Assembly: GCF_005048855.1 (NCBI RefSeq) | Contig: NZ_SUME01000005.1 | Span: 186,001 to 250,000, forward strand | Direction: 5' to 3' | DNA length: 64,000 bases | From: Sphingobacterium olei | GTDB taxonomy: Bacteria > Bacteroidota > Bacteroidia > Sphingobacteriales > Sphingobacteriaceae | Shown: piece by piece, positions 51,138-61,004 of the stretch | Layout: each line of letters starts with the position of its first letter | Numbering within the stretch: the first letter of the stretch is position 1 | Notes under the pieces: model-generated | Told to the model about the DNA's origin: nothing | Seen by the model: the letters and a program-made list of their open reading frames with translations, nothing else | The model's database searches: none | Made by a program: the position numbers and the translations under genes

Positions 51138-54023
51138 ATGAGTAAGACTTTATGGATTGTTATAGGCATTGCCTTCATCTGGTTCCAAAGCGGATCACGC
51201 CTCCCGAATAGCGAAAGCCAGGAAGAACTTATCGAGACCCTTCAGGTCTTGGCATCGAGCGGCAAGACATTCTATAGCCAGAATAAACTGGACAGCGCTG
51301 CTTTTTACTTAGATAGCGCCAACCGGCTCATTAATAGGTATCATATCCTTGATACTGCCCTTGTTCAGGAAACGAAAAACACCTACGGTATTGTTCTTGC
51401 TTATTTGCAACGCAACGGTGAGTCGATTAAGGTTTTTGAAGAGCTGAACGCATTCTACCTTCAGGTTGAGGACGATCCCCACATCAAAACAAAAAGAGCT
51501 AAGGTTTTTAACAACATAGCCATTAATTATAATTTTCTTTCGGATTACGAACAAGCCATCCGGTACTTTGACAGCTGTCTCGTCATTTTCAACGACAGGT
51601 CATTGTTACAGGACAAGCAAACGCAAACTCTTTACTTGAACAAAGCGCTCAATCAACTGGATTTGGGAGACTACCAATCAGCATTGGAGAATATTGAGCT
51701 ATCGCGTCACATCCGTGGGCAGAACTCCGTTAGTTCGCAAGATCAATACGCCTTGATGCGGGAAAATCTGATATACGCCGAGGTCTTACTTGAAATTAAT
51801 CAAGATAAAGAAGATATCTTGGCTGCGATAAAACATCTTCATGAAGGTATTGCCATTCTACGAGCTATCAATCCCGGCGATTATTACCACGGATCTTTTC
51901 TGGGGCTACTTTCTAAAGCACATTACCTGCTGGGTGCGTATGAAGAGGCTACGGATTATGCCATCCAAACTCAAAATTTTTTAATATCCTCTTATGGCGA
52001 TAAATATACCGGACTGATCTTTAGGTACAATGAGTATGCTAAAATACTCGTGGCACAAGGTAAAATTGATTCAGCACGTCATTACCTATCCAAAGCCCTC
52101 GAGATACCGGTACAAGCTGATGCCAATAAAACGATGTATAAAGTGCAGGCTTTGTTGCAACTAGCTGATATAGCGAATTTAGATTCTATACCGATGTTCG
52201 TGTCACGCGCTACAGACTTACTTTTCCCGGGTTTTAGCGATACGACAGATATTCTTCGTAATCCTCCTCCTAATCTTATTCCTACGCATCCGTATATGGG
52301 TGCATTTTTTACTAAAAAAGGCGCTTTACTTCATAAACTCTATCAACAAAACGGAAGGGTCGACTATCTGGTGCAGGCGCTGGATTGTTACATGATTGCG
52401 ATCAGGGAGGGGGGTAGATCTCGCAAGGGGCTGATGACGTTGAGGTCTAAAGCGACGTTTTCTAATTTACTTCATGATAGCTTTTCCCAAGCCATGGCAC
52501 TCGCCCATACATTGTACGAAAAGACAGGCGCGGATACGGATCTCGAAAAAATCTTATGGATCTCCGATCAGTCAAAATCAGCACTTCTAAAGGAACATTT
52601 AGTAACGGCCTTAACCACTTCCATTGGCGTCCCTCAACAAGTGCGTATAGAAGAGCTGGAATTAAAGAGCAAAATTATTCAGCTCGAGCAACGCGTTTAT
52701 TCACATAGTGCTGCCAACCAATTATGGCCAGATCGAGAAGGTGGCAGCGTGATGGCGGAATTACTGGAGGCAAAATTAGATTTTGACAGATGGTTACGCA
52801 AGCTAGATGACAAATATCCAAATTATCGACAGATCATGTATGGGGTTTCCTACACTGAACAGGAAGAGAAGCGGGTCAATATTAATGAAAACAGACTTAA
52901 AGGCAAGACTTTGATTGACTACTTTGATAGTGAACGGACGTTTTATATTCAGTATATAACGAAAGGAAAAAAAGGCGCCATAGCTGTCGAAAAATCAGAA
53001 AAACTCATGAGCGCCATAGCAAATGTAAGAATAGCATTGAGTGATCCAAAAGGTCACGAAACTTACGAACATGCTGCAAAACTAATGTATGACCATCTGC
53101 TGTTTCCCGTAATTCGGGAAACGTCGCCAGACCATATAGTGATTATTCCCGACGGGATACTGGCGCATATTCCTTTCGAGGCTTTGTTAGATTCGGTCGA
53201 TCACGCGGCCCAAACGTTTAAAGATTATCCGTATCTTGTTCATAAGTATCGCTTCAGCTACCACGGTGCTCTTTCTTTGCTTGAACGGCCTCAGCATCGA
53301 AAAATAGAAGATGGAGAACTTTCCGTATTTGCAATGGCTCCGACTTATAATGACCAATCGTCACTTGCAAAGTTACCTAACGCTGCAAATGAAGTTGTTT
53401 CAATACAAGATATTTTCCCTGGTCAGTTTCTACAAGGCTCTAACGCTACGGAAAGTAGCTTGAAGCAAATGACCGGAAAACCAACCATTATTCATTTGGC
53501 CGTACACTCCGCAATTAACAACCAAAACCCCCTTCAATCACATCTTATTTTATCACCTGATTCGTCGAACGATGGTTTGCTTCATACATACGAATTATTG
53601 TCGATGAATTTGGATGCCGATCTGATATGCTTATCTGCATGTAATTCTGGATTCGGTGAACTTCAAAGAGGAGAAGGGGTTATGAGCCTTGCCAGAGGCT
53701 TCATGTATGCAAATGTACCGAATGTGCTCATGAGTCTGTGGGCTGTTCCCGACAAGGCAACCGGAGATATTATGAAATCGTTTTATGCAGAGCTGAGAAA
53801 TGGCCGACCTTATGACCAAGCCATACATCAGGCTAAGATTGCATATTTAAGTAATGCCGATGAACATTTGTCAAACCCCTTTTATTGGGCCTCATTTATA
53901 TATATGGGAGATATACCCAATGATGATCCAATAGCTGTATTTTGGTGGTGGGTAATAGGCGGATTGGTACTCGGGGGTGCAATAGTTTTATATTATAATA
54001 AGCGTAACCCCATTAAGGAATGA
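51138..54023 (+). CDS. TPR-CHAT protein (caspase-like protease domain)
   Basis: A 961-residue protein. A hydrophobic N-terminus (TLWIVIGIAFIWFQ) suggests export or anchoring. Residues about 30-430 are tetratricopeptide-like helical repeats (KVFNNIAINYNFLSDYEQAIRYFDSCL, DQYALMRENLIYAEVLLEINQ). The CHAT domain (about 640-930) carries the His-Cys pair: His790 in IIHLAVHS and Cys835 in ICLSACNSGFGELQRGEG, with MSLWAVPD and NPFYWASFIYMGD following. One C-terminal helix (VFWWWVIGGLVLGGAIVLYY) and a short basic tail close it. CHAT proteases are caspase relatives, some of which act in immunity or cell death. No obvious partner flanks it, so its role is open. Confidence 0.9.
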   Translation: MSKTLWIVIGIAFIWFQSGSRLPNSESQEELIETLQVLASSGKTFYSQNKLDSAAFYLDSANRLINRYHILDTALVQETKNTYGIVLAYLQRNGESIKVFEELNAFYLQVEDDPHIKTKRAKVFNNIAINYNFLSDYEQAIRYFDSCLVIFNDRSLLQDKQTQTLYLNKALNQLDLGDYQSALENIELSRHIRGQNSVSSQDQYALMRENLIYAEVLLEINQDKEDILAAIKHLHEGIAILRAINPGDYYHGSFLGLLSKAHYLLGAYEEATDYAIQTQNFLISSYGDKYTGLIFRYNEYAKILVAQGKIDSARHYLSKALEIPVQADANKTMYKVQALLQLADIANLDSIPMFVSRATDLLFPGFSDTTDILRNPPPNLIPTHPYMGAFFTKKGALLHKLYQQNGRVDYLVQALDCYMIAIREGGRSRKGLMTLRSKATFSNLLHDSFSQAMALAHTLYEKTGADTDLEKILWISDQSKSALLKEHLVTALTTSIGVPQQVRIEELELKSKIIQLEQRVYSHSAANQLWPDREGGSVMAELLEAKLDFDRWLRKLDDKYPNYRQIMYGVSYTEQEEKRVNINENRLKGKTLIDYFDSERTFYIQYITKGKKGAIAVEKSEKLMSAIANVRIALSDPKGHETYEHAAKLMYDHLLFPVIRETSPDHIVIIPDGILAHIPFEALLDSVDHAAQTFKDYPYLVHKYRFSYHGALSLLERPQHRKIEDGELSVFAMAPTYNDQSSLAKLPNAANEVVSIQDIFPGQFLQGSNATESSLKQMTGKPTIIHLAVHSAINNQNPLQSHLILSPDSSNDGLLHTYELLSMNLDADLICLSACNSGFGELQRGEGVMSLARGFMYANVPNVLMSLWAVPDKATGDIMKSFYAELRNGRPYDQAIHQAKIAYLSNADEHLSNPFYWASFIYMGDIPNDDPIAVFWWWVIGGLVLGGAIVLYYNKRNPIKE

Positions 54024-54044
54024 AAACATTCTAGCATAAAATAT

Positions 54045-54278
54045 TTACTGCAACGATTTCAATCTATGTTGTCTATAAAAAGAAGTATTTTCTGGTCTTG
54101 CAAAGTTTGCAATACTTTTGATAATTATTTTATCTGCTGTTACCATCGAAATTATGCCGGACAGATAGATATGACTAAGCGAAATGCCAGCAACTACGAT
54201 CCCAACTAGAGGAGATGCTACGAAATAACGCCGCAGTCCAATTAGCATGGTGATCAGTATAAAGGTGATGTATTTCAT
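54045..54278 (-). CDS. Small hypothetical membrane protein
   Basis: A 77-codon ORF with two hydrophobic helices (ITFILITMLIGL and PLVGIVVAGISLSHIYLSGIISMV) and a basic, polar C-terminus. It follows the N-acetylneuraminate lyase gene by 25 bases on the same strand and could be its last operon member. I recognise no family. It could also be a fragment of a longer transporter gene; the CHAT gene ends 21 bases beyond on the other strand. Confidence 0.4.
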   Translation of the reverse strand: MKYITFILITMLIGLRRYFVASPLVGIVVAGISLSHIYLSGIISMVTADKIIIKSIANFARPENTSFYRQHRLKSLQ

Positions 54279-54303
54279 GAGTATTTCCCCGCATCAGGCG
54301 GCC

Positions 54304-55218
54304 TTACAAGCGCGCTACCAATTGCATAAATTGTAACTTTTCCAGATCCTGATCAAGCTTACTGGAGCTCTCTGCGCTTAACGAACGCAAGGGTAGGCGT
54401 GGTTCGCCCAAATCCAACCCGGCTACCTTCATCAGCGCACGCTGGGTCGGAATGGGGCCGTATTTTACCAACAGGCCAACCATGCGAACGGCTTCAAAGT
54501 GAAGCTTCTCCGCTTCTTCCCACTTGTTTTCAGCGACATGGGCAATTACCTGGTTATACAGTTTCCCGGCATAATTATAGGTGCTGCCAATAGCGCCCTT
54601 TGCACCTACTGCTAAGGCTGGTAGCAGCAATTCATCGTAGCCGAACAGGATGTCAAATTTTCCATCTTTGTAATGCAGGCAGGACTGGTATTCGTGAATC
54701 GTGGATGCCGTATATTTTACCCCCGCAAAGTTAGGGATCGCTTCCTCGGCAAGCGACAGGAATTCCAGCATATCGATCTGTAATCCCGTTACATGCGGTA
54801 TATGGTAGTAGTAAAAAGGTGTATTTGGAGCTGCCGATGCGATCTCGGCCATACTCTCTACCAAAACTTGTACCGATGACGGTTTAAAGTAGAATGCCGA
54901 TACCGCCGAGATGTAATCCGCCCCAATCTGTTGTGCATGTGCAGCCAGACGACGTGCTTCGTTAATCGCACTGTGGCCTACGTGTATAAATACCAATAGT
55001 CTTCCTTCTGCTGCCTTCATGTAGGCCTCTGCAATCTGCATACGTTCTTCGACCGACAGGCTAGGTCCTTCTCCATTCGTGCCACATACAAAAACACCTT
55101 TCATACCTTGCTCGAGCAACTGATCCACGATAGCGGGTATCAGCGCTAAATTAACAGATCCGTCTGGATTATATGCGGCAAATGCCGCGGCGATTAAGCC
55201 ATCTATTTTCTTTATCAT
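54304..55218 (-). CDS. nanA: N-acetylneuraminate lyase
   Basis: A 304-residue TIM-barrel aldolase of the dihydrodipicolinate synthase superfamily that cleaves N-acetylneuraminate to N-acetylmannosamine and pyruvate. The pyruvate-binding motif is GTNGE (46-50), the catalytic Tyr is in FYYYHIP (about Tyr138) and the Schiff-base Lys is in GVKYTAS (Lys168). GYDELLLPALAVGAKGAIGSTYNY is typical of the lyase branch. No signal peptide, so cytoplasmic. It lies 9 bases downstream of a sialidase gene, which supports the sialate assignment over related aldolases. The next pathway enzymes are not in the window. Confidence 0.92.
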   Translation of the reverse strand: MIKKIDGLIAAAFAAYNPDGSVNLALIPAIVDQLLEQGMKGVFVCGTNGEGPSLSVEERMQIAEAYMKAAEGRLLVFIHVGHSAINEARRLAAHAQQIGADYISAVSAFYFKPSSVQVLVESMAEIASAAPNTPFYYYHIPHVTGLQIDMLEFLSLAEEAIPNFAGVKYTASTIHEYQSCLHYKDGKFDILFGYDELLLPALAVGAKGAIGSTYNYAGKLYNQVIAHVAENKWEEAEKLHFEAVRMVGLLVKYGPIPTQRALMKVAGLDLGEPRLPLRSLSAESSSKLDQDLEKLQFMQLVARL

Positions 55219-55227
55219 TTGATTTGT

Positions 55228-56892
55228 TTATTTTATAATATCCTTTATTGCGATTTTCTGAAACACCATACCGGCCTGGCTGCTCTCGTACAGAATGCCG
55301 ATGTGCTGCTCGTCGATGGGCGCGATGCAGGAGTAGCCCCGGCTGCTTCCTACGTCAAGCAGGAGCTGATGCGATTTCGGCCAACTGTTTCCATCGTCAA
55401 GACTCGCCTTTATGGTCATATGGTGACGTTTGTTTTTTGAATTCGGGTTAGAGAAAAATAACGGGTGCTTTGTCTTGCATTTTAATGGGTAGGGATGCGT
55501 AACCAGGCTCGCCATGCAGGTTGGTTCTGGCAGCGCGTTGAAGGATGTCTGATGTTCCCGCCAAGAGGCACCCAGATCGGCCGTAACGCTAACAGCGCGG
55601 CCATTGTTGTTACCCATGTTGTTGCGATTTGTATTGGCGCGCATGTTGAGCATCAGGTCACCATTGCTGAGTTGCACCACCGCACATTCGGTCGTTCCGC
55701 CTTCCACGCGAAGGGCGGGGTTAGACGCATGCCAGGTGGCACCTCCATCCTTGCTGTAGGTGATGTTAGAGAACGGTTTTCCCGAGCTGTCGCGACCTTG
55801 TGTGGGCATGACCAGCGTGCCGTCGCTCAGGCTGATCCCATTTCCCGGGGCAGGCGCCCATAGCCACCAGTCTTTCTGTTTTCCCATGGCCGTGATATTG
55901 ACTGGCTGACCCCATGTTTTGCCGTCGTCCGTACTTTTTACAATCAAGAACTGTGAAGAGGTTTTTATATCGTAGCCCGGTTGGGATCCGCGTTGCCGCC
56001 ATTGGTGATTCCAGACCGTACTGGTGTCTGTTAGGTTCGAGATCCATTGTCCCTTGTCGTCCAGTACGCCATGCATCCAGGTTGCGGCGATATAGATCGC
56101 GTCCGACCCTGCATCAACGAGAATACAGGCATCCGATACCCCGTTAAATTTCTGGGGAAGTCCACCCCACTCGCCCATGTCCATCGCGATCTGGATCGGC
56201 TGCCAGGTCTCTCCGCTGTCTTCACTGCGGTGCAGACCGATATCCATATGCCCCTGTAGGTCACGCGCACTTTCGTAGCGGGCGTCGAAAATAGCGAGTA
56301 GCGTACCCTTGTTACTGCGCGCGAGTCCGGGGATGCGCGAGGTGTGTATATCGTCTTGCATATGCTCCCGCAGCGCTATACCAGTATTATATTTTACGGG
56401 ATTAAGCTGTTTGACAGCTTGTGCCTTTCGGTCCACCTGTGCGCGCTTTACGGTGAAAGTGAAGGTTTCGCCCACACGGTGTGGTTCCGCCAATAGGCAG
56501 GTTACATACAGGTACGTTTCGGGATGCGCAATCGCATAATTACCGGCTATTTTTTTCGCTTCTATTTTGGAGGTGGCCCGGCCAAAAAGTTTCCATTCTG
56601 CCTTTACGTCGTTCGCGTAGAGCGAATCGTTCCCTGCAGCATAGATCCGCAATTCCATGGCAGGGCTAGTCAGTTTACTATCGTTCCAGACCACCGATAT
56701 GCCCTCCAATATCTTACCCTGTAATCCCGAAACTTTTATTCTCGAAACAACGGTTTCCTTCCCGATCAGTACCGGAACTGCGCGCTGTATTTCTACGATG
56801 TTGTCATTGCTGCTTACGCCATATGTGTCTGCTGTAGCGAGCTGAAACCACAACAGCGTCAAAAATAGTATTCTCATTATCTTACAAGTCAT
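55228..56892 (-). CDS. Exo-alpha-sialidase (GH33) with N-terminal sialidase-associated domain
   Basis: A 554-residue exported sialidase. A signal peptide (to about TADT) is followed by a beta-sandwich like the BNR-associated N-terminal domain (about 30-165), then a six-bladed propeller. The first catalytic arginine is in SRIPGLARSNKGTLLAIFDAR, and the catalytic Asp is probably in LQGHMDIGLH. The Glu region is GGTTECAVVQLSNGDLMLNMR, and the Tyr is in SRGYSCIAPID. Asp boxes are SEDSGETW, STDDGKTW, SKDGGATW and SLDDGNSW. No lipobox is evident, so it may be periplasmic. Its start overlaps the PKD/LamG gene by 11 bases. Confidence 0.92.
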   Translation of the reverse strand: MTCKIMRILFLTLLWFQLATADTYGVSSNDNIVEIQRAVPVLIGKETVVSRIKVSGLQGKILEGISVVWNDSKLTSPAMELRIYAAGNDSLYANDVKAEWKLFGRATSKIEAKKIAGNYAIAHPETYLYVTCLLAEPHRVGETFTFTVKRAQVDRKAQAVKQLNPVKYNTGIALREHMQDDIHTSRIPGLARSNKGTLLAIFDARYESARDLQGHMDIGLHRSEDSGETWQPIQIAMDMGEWGGLPQKFNGVSDACILVDAGSDAIYIAATWMHGVLDDKGQWISNLTDTSTVWNHQWRQRGSQPGYDIKTSSQFLIVKSTDDGKTWGQPVNITAMGKQKDWWLWAPAPGNGISLSDGTLVMPTQGRDSSGKPFSNITYSKDGGATWHASNPALRVEGGTTECAVVQLSNGDLMLNMRANTNRNNMGNNNGRAVSVTADLGASWREHQTSFNALPEPTCMASLVTHPYPLKCKTKHPLFFSNPNSKNKRHHMTIKASLDDGNSWPKSHQLLLDVGSSRGYSCIAPIDEQHIGILYESSQAGMVFQKIAIKDIIK

Positions 56893-58378
56893 ATAAAAAT
56901 TTAATTTCTGCTTCTGTCAGGGCTTTCCGGTACACCACCAAGTCGTCTAGGTCGCCTTTAAAGAAGTTGTTGAATCCGGTGGCAGTCTCCTGCAGGGCAA
57001 TCTTAAAATCACCGGCATTCGATACCGTTTTTACGGTAGCGGTCGTTCCTTCCCGCACCACCACACCGTTCACGTAAATCAGCGATCTGTTACCGCGTCT
57101 GACGCAGACCACATGGTTCCACTGCCCGTTGGTCACGTTGCGGTCGGCGTTGACGATAAAGCCACCCGTAGTATCTTCCGTGTTGAAACGCATCCGACGA
57201 TCCGTTGCATTGTCGTTCAAACGCAACCAGGACTGGTTGTCGTTCGGGCCATTCTTACCACTTTCCTGCCAGGCCATCATCCGGTCGCCCGCGGCAGATT
57301 TGATCCATACGGAGATGGAATAATCCGACTGCCCAAAATTCAATGCATCATGATCTGGAATAACAAGGCCGCCAGATCCATTAAATGTGGCAATTCGGCC
57401 TGCTTCGCCATGCCTGTCCTGTCCGCCAAAGGCAGGTAGGTTACCCTGATTCCGAACGGGGAGGCTGTTTGCCGATAGATCGGTCGTTTCCTGATCGAAA
57501 GGTATCAGCAGGACCAAGGAGCTGTTGTCGATCACACGTACCATACGCTCTTTAATGATAGATTTGCTCGTATACGGGTTGCTGACGGTAAGTTTTACGC
57601 GATAGGTACCAGCAGCAGCATACTGCACGACGGGATTCTCTTCCGTGGATATGCTATTTACTGCACCTTCAAATTCCCAGTTGAAATTTTCAACCATTCC
57701 CATGGAGGTATTGGTAAATTGCACCCCATAGTTGATCGGGATCAAGCTGGACTGTACCGTGAAATTCGGTTCGATGTCTGCTGGATCCAGTACCGTCAGG
57801 TACTGCTCTTTCGTTTCGGTTCCCTCGAAGCTTGGGTTAACGCTACGTAGGGTTACCGTGTATACACCAGGCTGATCAAATGTAATCACCGGATGCTGTT
57901 CGGTCGATTGCTTGCGGTCGGTATCGCTTGTAAATACCCATTCCCAGCTGGTTGCTACACCACTGGTGAGGTTTTGAAAGCGCACCTCTTCATCCAGGTA
58001 CACGGTGGTGCTTTCTGTGCTGAAGTCTGCTGTCAGCACACCGTATCCTACGGTAATGTAACTTTCCTTTACCGTTTCCTGCGACTGGCTGCCGCGCATT
58101 GCACGGAGTGTAACGCGGTAGGTGCCCGGTTGTTCGTACTGGATTTCGGGAGACGATAGGATCGAGGTATCCGGACTTCCGCCTTCGAATGTCCAGTGGA
58201 GGCGGGAGGGCATTCCTGTTGATATATCGGTGAAGGTGACGGTCCCGCCGGCCACGATCTCCTGTTTTTCAGCGGAGAAGTCTGCTTTGACCGGCCCCGT
58301 ATCCAAACCGTCTTTTTTACAGGCTGTTATCAACAGCGCTGCAAGCAAATACGTAAATTTTAGTGCTATCTTCATCAT
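56882..58378 (-). CDS. PKD/LamG-domain surface lipoprotein (sialoglycan-binding candidate)
   Basis: A 498-residue lipoprotein (lipobox LLITAC, Cys20). Three PKD domains follow in a row (about 33-110, 114-195, 200-285), each with the end pattern PGTYRVTL, PGVYTVTL or AGTYRVKL. The C-terminal third is a LamG / concanavalin-like domain (from LVLLIPFDQETTDLSANS to DLDDLVVYRKALTEAEIKFLYDL). No catalytic residues are seen. In a utilisation locus such a protein is usually the surface glycan-binding protein; here it would hold sialylated host glycans near the sialidases. It sits between the two sialidase genes. Confidence 0.87.
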   Translation of the reverse strand: MMKIALKFTYLLAALLITACKKDGLDTGPVKADFSAEKQEIVAGGTVTFTDISTGMPSRLHWTFEGGSPDTSILSSPEIQYEQPGTYRVTLRAMRGSQSQETVKESYITVGYGVLTADFSTESTTVYLDEEVRFQNLTSGVATSWEWVFTSDTDRKQSTEQHPVITFDQPGVYTVTLRSVNPSFEGTETKEQYLTVLDPADIEPNFTVQSSLIPINYGVQFTNTSMGMVENFNWEFEGAVNSISTEENPVVQYAAAGTYRVKLTVSNPYTSKSIIKERMVRVIDNSSLVLLIPFDQETTDLSANSLPVRNQGNLPAFGGQDRHGEAGRIATFNGSGGLVIPDHDALNFGQSDYSISVWIKSAAGDRMMAWQESGKNGPNDNQSWLRLNDNATDRRMRFNTEDTTGGFIVNADRNVTNGQWNHVVCVRRGNRSLIYVNGVVVREGTTATVKTVSNAGDFKIALQETATGFNNFFKGDLDDLVVYRKALTEAEIKFLYDL

Positions 58379-58387
58379 AAAAGGCTT

Positions 58388-59497
58388 TTATTTTAAATCT
58401 GCTAGCGGGATAATTTCAAATGCGATTCCTTCGTTGGCATCGGAGGCACCCCGCTCATAGAGCATGGCAAGCTGATCCTGATCAATCAAAGCCATATCCG
58501 AGTAGGCCGCGAACTCGCCATAAATCAATTTGTCTTTTGGATATGTTTTTCCATCATCAAAACTCATCCGTAGGGTCATATTTCTACGTCTGGTTTCGTG
58601 CGCTGCATTCGCGAAGAGCAAGAAGTTACGGCCTTGTCCATCTTCGAAGGTCAGCATACTTCCTTGGCATACCGGATCGATCAAGGTTTCATGTGTCTCC
58701 GGTCTGCTCCAGCTGAGGCCGCCATCGGTACTGTGCGAAAGTAAGCGTCGTTTATCGCTGTTCGGGCAGCGCATATTCAGGAGCAGGTCGCCGTTCGAGA
58801 GTTCAGCTACCGTGCACTCGTTGGGTTTGAATACCGGATGGGAAGGTATGCCGCCCAGTTTCCAGGTCTCGCCATGATCGTCGGAATAAATGCTGTGTGC
58901 ATTTCCGGTGTGATCACAGGGGATCACCAAACGGCCAGCATGTGGACCTTTCTTCAGTTGGATTCCATGTACGGGGCCGGTGGCATACCAGGTCCAGCCG
59001 CTCCGTTTGACCGAGGCTGTAATGTCTTTCGGTGCCGACCAGGATTTGCCGTCGTCTGCCGATCGTGTTACCAGCACCTGATCGTTGTTTTTGCACATCA
59101 GCAGATGGATTTCGCCCGTAATCTCATCGACAACGGGAGCCGGGTTACCGGCGGTGTGCTCCCCTGCATCCCAGATCACCTCCATATCCGTCCAGGTCTT
59201 GCCGTTGTCGAATGATCTTTTGAGGACCATATCGATATCGCCATCGTCGGCACAGCTGTTTTTCCGTGCTTCCGCAAAGGCTAGCAAGGTTCCTTCTTTG
59301 GTCCGGACAAGGGCCGGAATACGGTAGCAGGCATAGCCTTTATAACCCTTTTGAAAGAGGTAGGGTGTCACGAGTTCTTCCTTACCGTGGTCCCAGTAAT
59401 CATCGGGTATATTTTCGCCCAGTTTATTGTCGCAGGCACCCAGTATGTATAGGCTACACATTGCAAGGATGCAAAATACGTAGTTAAAGCTTTTCAT
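58388..59497 (-). CDS. Exo-alpha-sialidase (GH33) lipoprotein
   Basis: A 369-residue lipoprotein sialidase (lipobox ILGAC, Cys22). Catalytic features are YRIPALVRTKEGTLLAFAEAR with the first Arg, CADDGDIDMV with the catalytic Asp, NECTVAELSNGDLLLNMR with the Glu, and AAYSDMALID with the nucleophile Tyr. Asp boxes are SFDNGKTW, SADDGKSW, SDDHGETW, STDGGLSW and a variant SFDDGKTY. It lacks the N-terminal domain of the second sialidase, so the two probably differ in linkage or location: this one anchored at the surface, the other soluble. It follows its SusD gene by 13 bases. Confidence 0.94.
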   Translation of the reverse strand: MKSFNYVFCILAMCSLYILGACDNKLGENIPDDYWDHGKEELVTPYLFQKGYKGYACYRIPALVRTKEGTLLAFAEARKNSCADDGDIDMVLKRSFDNGKTWTDMEVIWDAGEHTAGNPAPVVDEITGEIHLLMCKNNDQVLVTRSADDGKSWSAPKDITASVKRSGWTWYATGPVHGIQLKKGPHAGRLVIPCDHTGNAHSIYSDDHGETWKLGGIPSHPVFKPNECTVAELSNGDLLLNMRCPNSDKRRLLSHSTDGGLSWSRPETHETLIDPVCQGSMLTFEDGQGRNFLLFANAAHETRRRNMTLRMSFDDGKTYPKDKLIYGEFAAYSDMALIDQDQLAMLYERGASDANEGIAFEIIPLADLK

Positions 59498-59510
59498 CGT
59501 TTTATCTCCT

Positions 59511-60995
59511 TTATGGCGTTATGTATCCTTCCGTTTGCTTAAGCAACGGATTTAAATCAATTTGTATCTGCGGAATCGGGAAAAATAGCGGAAGCGTTTT
59601 ATCGCGCAGATTCGGCACCTCTTCATAGATGTCTATCGTTCCGCCGAAATGGAACCTGACTAGATCGGGCCAGCGCTTCTGCTCAAACCATAACTCCTTG
59701 AACGCTTCGTCCAGTATGGCTCTTTCCACATTTGCTTTTGTTGTACTGCCTCCGTAACCATTTATCTTTGCCCGGCTGCGCACCAGATCTAGGGCAGTTA
59801 TGGCCTCTTGCGTACGGTTCAATGCAGCCAAAATCTCCGCTTTAGTGAGTTGGAGCCCGCCCCAGCGGTAAATAATTAGGTCATTGTCGTAATGTCGGTC
59901 ATCACTATACGCGGTGCCCCTGAATTTATTGTCAAACACACCGATTACGCTACCATTCGTATTGACAGCCGTGATGATCGAGGCATCCCTTCTGCTGTCT
60001 GTGGGAAATTCATTTAGCTGCTCAATCAGTTTTTGGCTAGGGGCGTACACACTCCGTGCCCCACCCAATGCGTAGGGTATCAGGTCGGCATTGACGGCGT
60101 TCTGCACAAAAATATTCCGCGGTTTGAGCCGGCTACCGTAGTGGTCCGATTTCTCATCCCGCTGAAAATGCAAGGACAGCAATATTTCGCTATTGCGCTT
60201 GTTGTCGGTCGCAAAAATCATTTTATAATCCGCGACAAGACTAACATGCTGTAGTGCCGCATCGATGGATACCAATGCATTTTCCAGATCGGTAGTAGAA
60301 CCGCTCAGCACCTTGTTCTTCCATACTAATGCCTCCGCTTTCAGCGCGTGTGCAGCAGGTTTTGATACCCTTGTTTTATTACTTAAACCTTCTGGAAAGC
60401 GGTTTAGCGCTTCTTCCACATCGGCTAGTACTTGTGCCATCACTTCATTCGCCGGCGCTCTGGCCAGCGGTGGTTTGTCGTCGCTTTCGGTAGGCTCCAG
60501 CTCCAACGGCACATCACCATAGGTGCGCAACAGCAGGAAGTACATATACGAGCGGATAAACAGGGTTTCGGCAATTGCCCGATCCTGATCTTCTGTATTC
60601 ACATAGGTTATCGTGGGTGCGTACTTTAACAGCATATTACACTGTTGGATCAGTTCGTAAATGGAGAGCCAGTTGGGTGCGTTGGCGTTATTCAGGTTTT
60701 GTTGCCAGGCATTGGTTACACCTGATTCAAGTCCTTGTTCAAAGGAGTCTCCACGGTCTTCGAGCCAAAAAGTGGTATTCATCACACCGCCGGCTCCCGT
60801 TCCGTCTCCGGAGCGGAATGTATTATATATACCCGTTAAATACGCGTTTACATCATCTGGGGTATTCCAGAACCCGCTTCCGATGATGGATGACTCCTGT
60901 TCCACATCCAATATGCCATCACAGCCCGACAGTACGGTTGCAGGAAGGAGAAACAACAGGATCAGTTTTTTAAATCTTTTCATAGACATAATCAT
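59511..60995 (-). CDS. SusD/RagB-family lipoprotein of the sialic-acid locus
   Basis: A 494-residue lipoprotein. Three possible starts lie close together (60995, 60989, 60983); the signal KRFKKLILLFLLPATVLSGC follows all of them. Family segments are SGFWNTPDDVNAYLTGIYNTFRSG, IAETLFIRSYMYFLLLRTYGDVPL, KPAAHALKAEALVWKNKVL and DEAFKELWFEQKRWPDLVRFHFGG. It would bind sialylated or desialylated oligosaccharide above the SusC pore encoded 9 bases upstream. Confidence 0.93.
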   Translation of the reverse strand: MIMSMKRFKKLILLFLLPATVLSGCDGILDVEQESSIIGSGFWNTPDDVNAYLTGIYNTFRSGDGTGAGGVMNTTFWLEDRGDSFEQGLESGVTNAWQQNLNNANAPNWLSIYELIQQCNMLLKYAPTITYVNTEDQDRAIAETLFIRSYMYFLLLRTYGDVPLELEPTESDDKPPLARAPANEVMAQVLADVEEALNRFPEGLSNKTRVSKPAAHALKAEALVWKNKVLSGSTTDLENALVSIDAALQHVSLVADYKMIFATDNKRNSEILLSLHFQRDEKSDHYGSRLKPRNIFVQNAVNADLIPYALGGARSVYAPSQKLIEQLNEFPTDSRRDASIITAVNTNGSVIGVFDNKFRGTAYSDDRHYDNDLIIYRWGGLQLTKAEILAALNRTQEAITALDLVRSRAKINGYGGSTTKANVERAILDEAFKELWFEQKRWPDLVRFHFGGTIDIYEEVPNLRDKTLPLFFPIPQIQIDLNPLLKQTEGYITP

Positions 60996-61004
60996 ATCAT
61001 TTAA

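Noticed and set aside
55495..55863. Plus-strand ORF of 122 codons inside the second sialidase gene
   Set aside because: It is a shadow frame of the sialidase, rich in Arg, His and Cys, without a domain.
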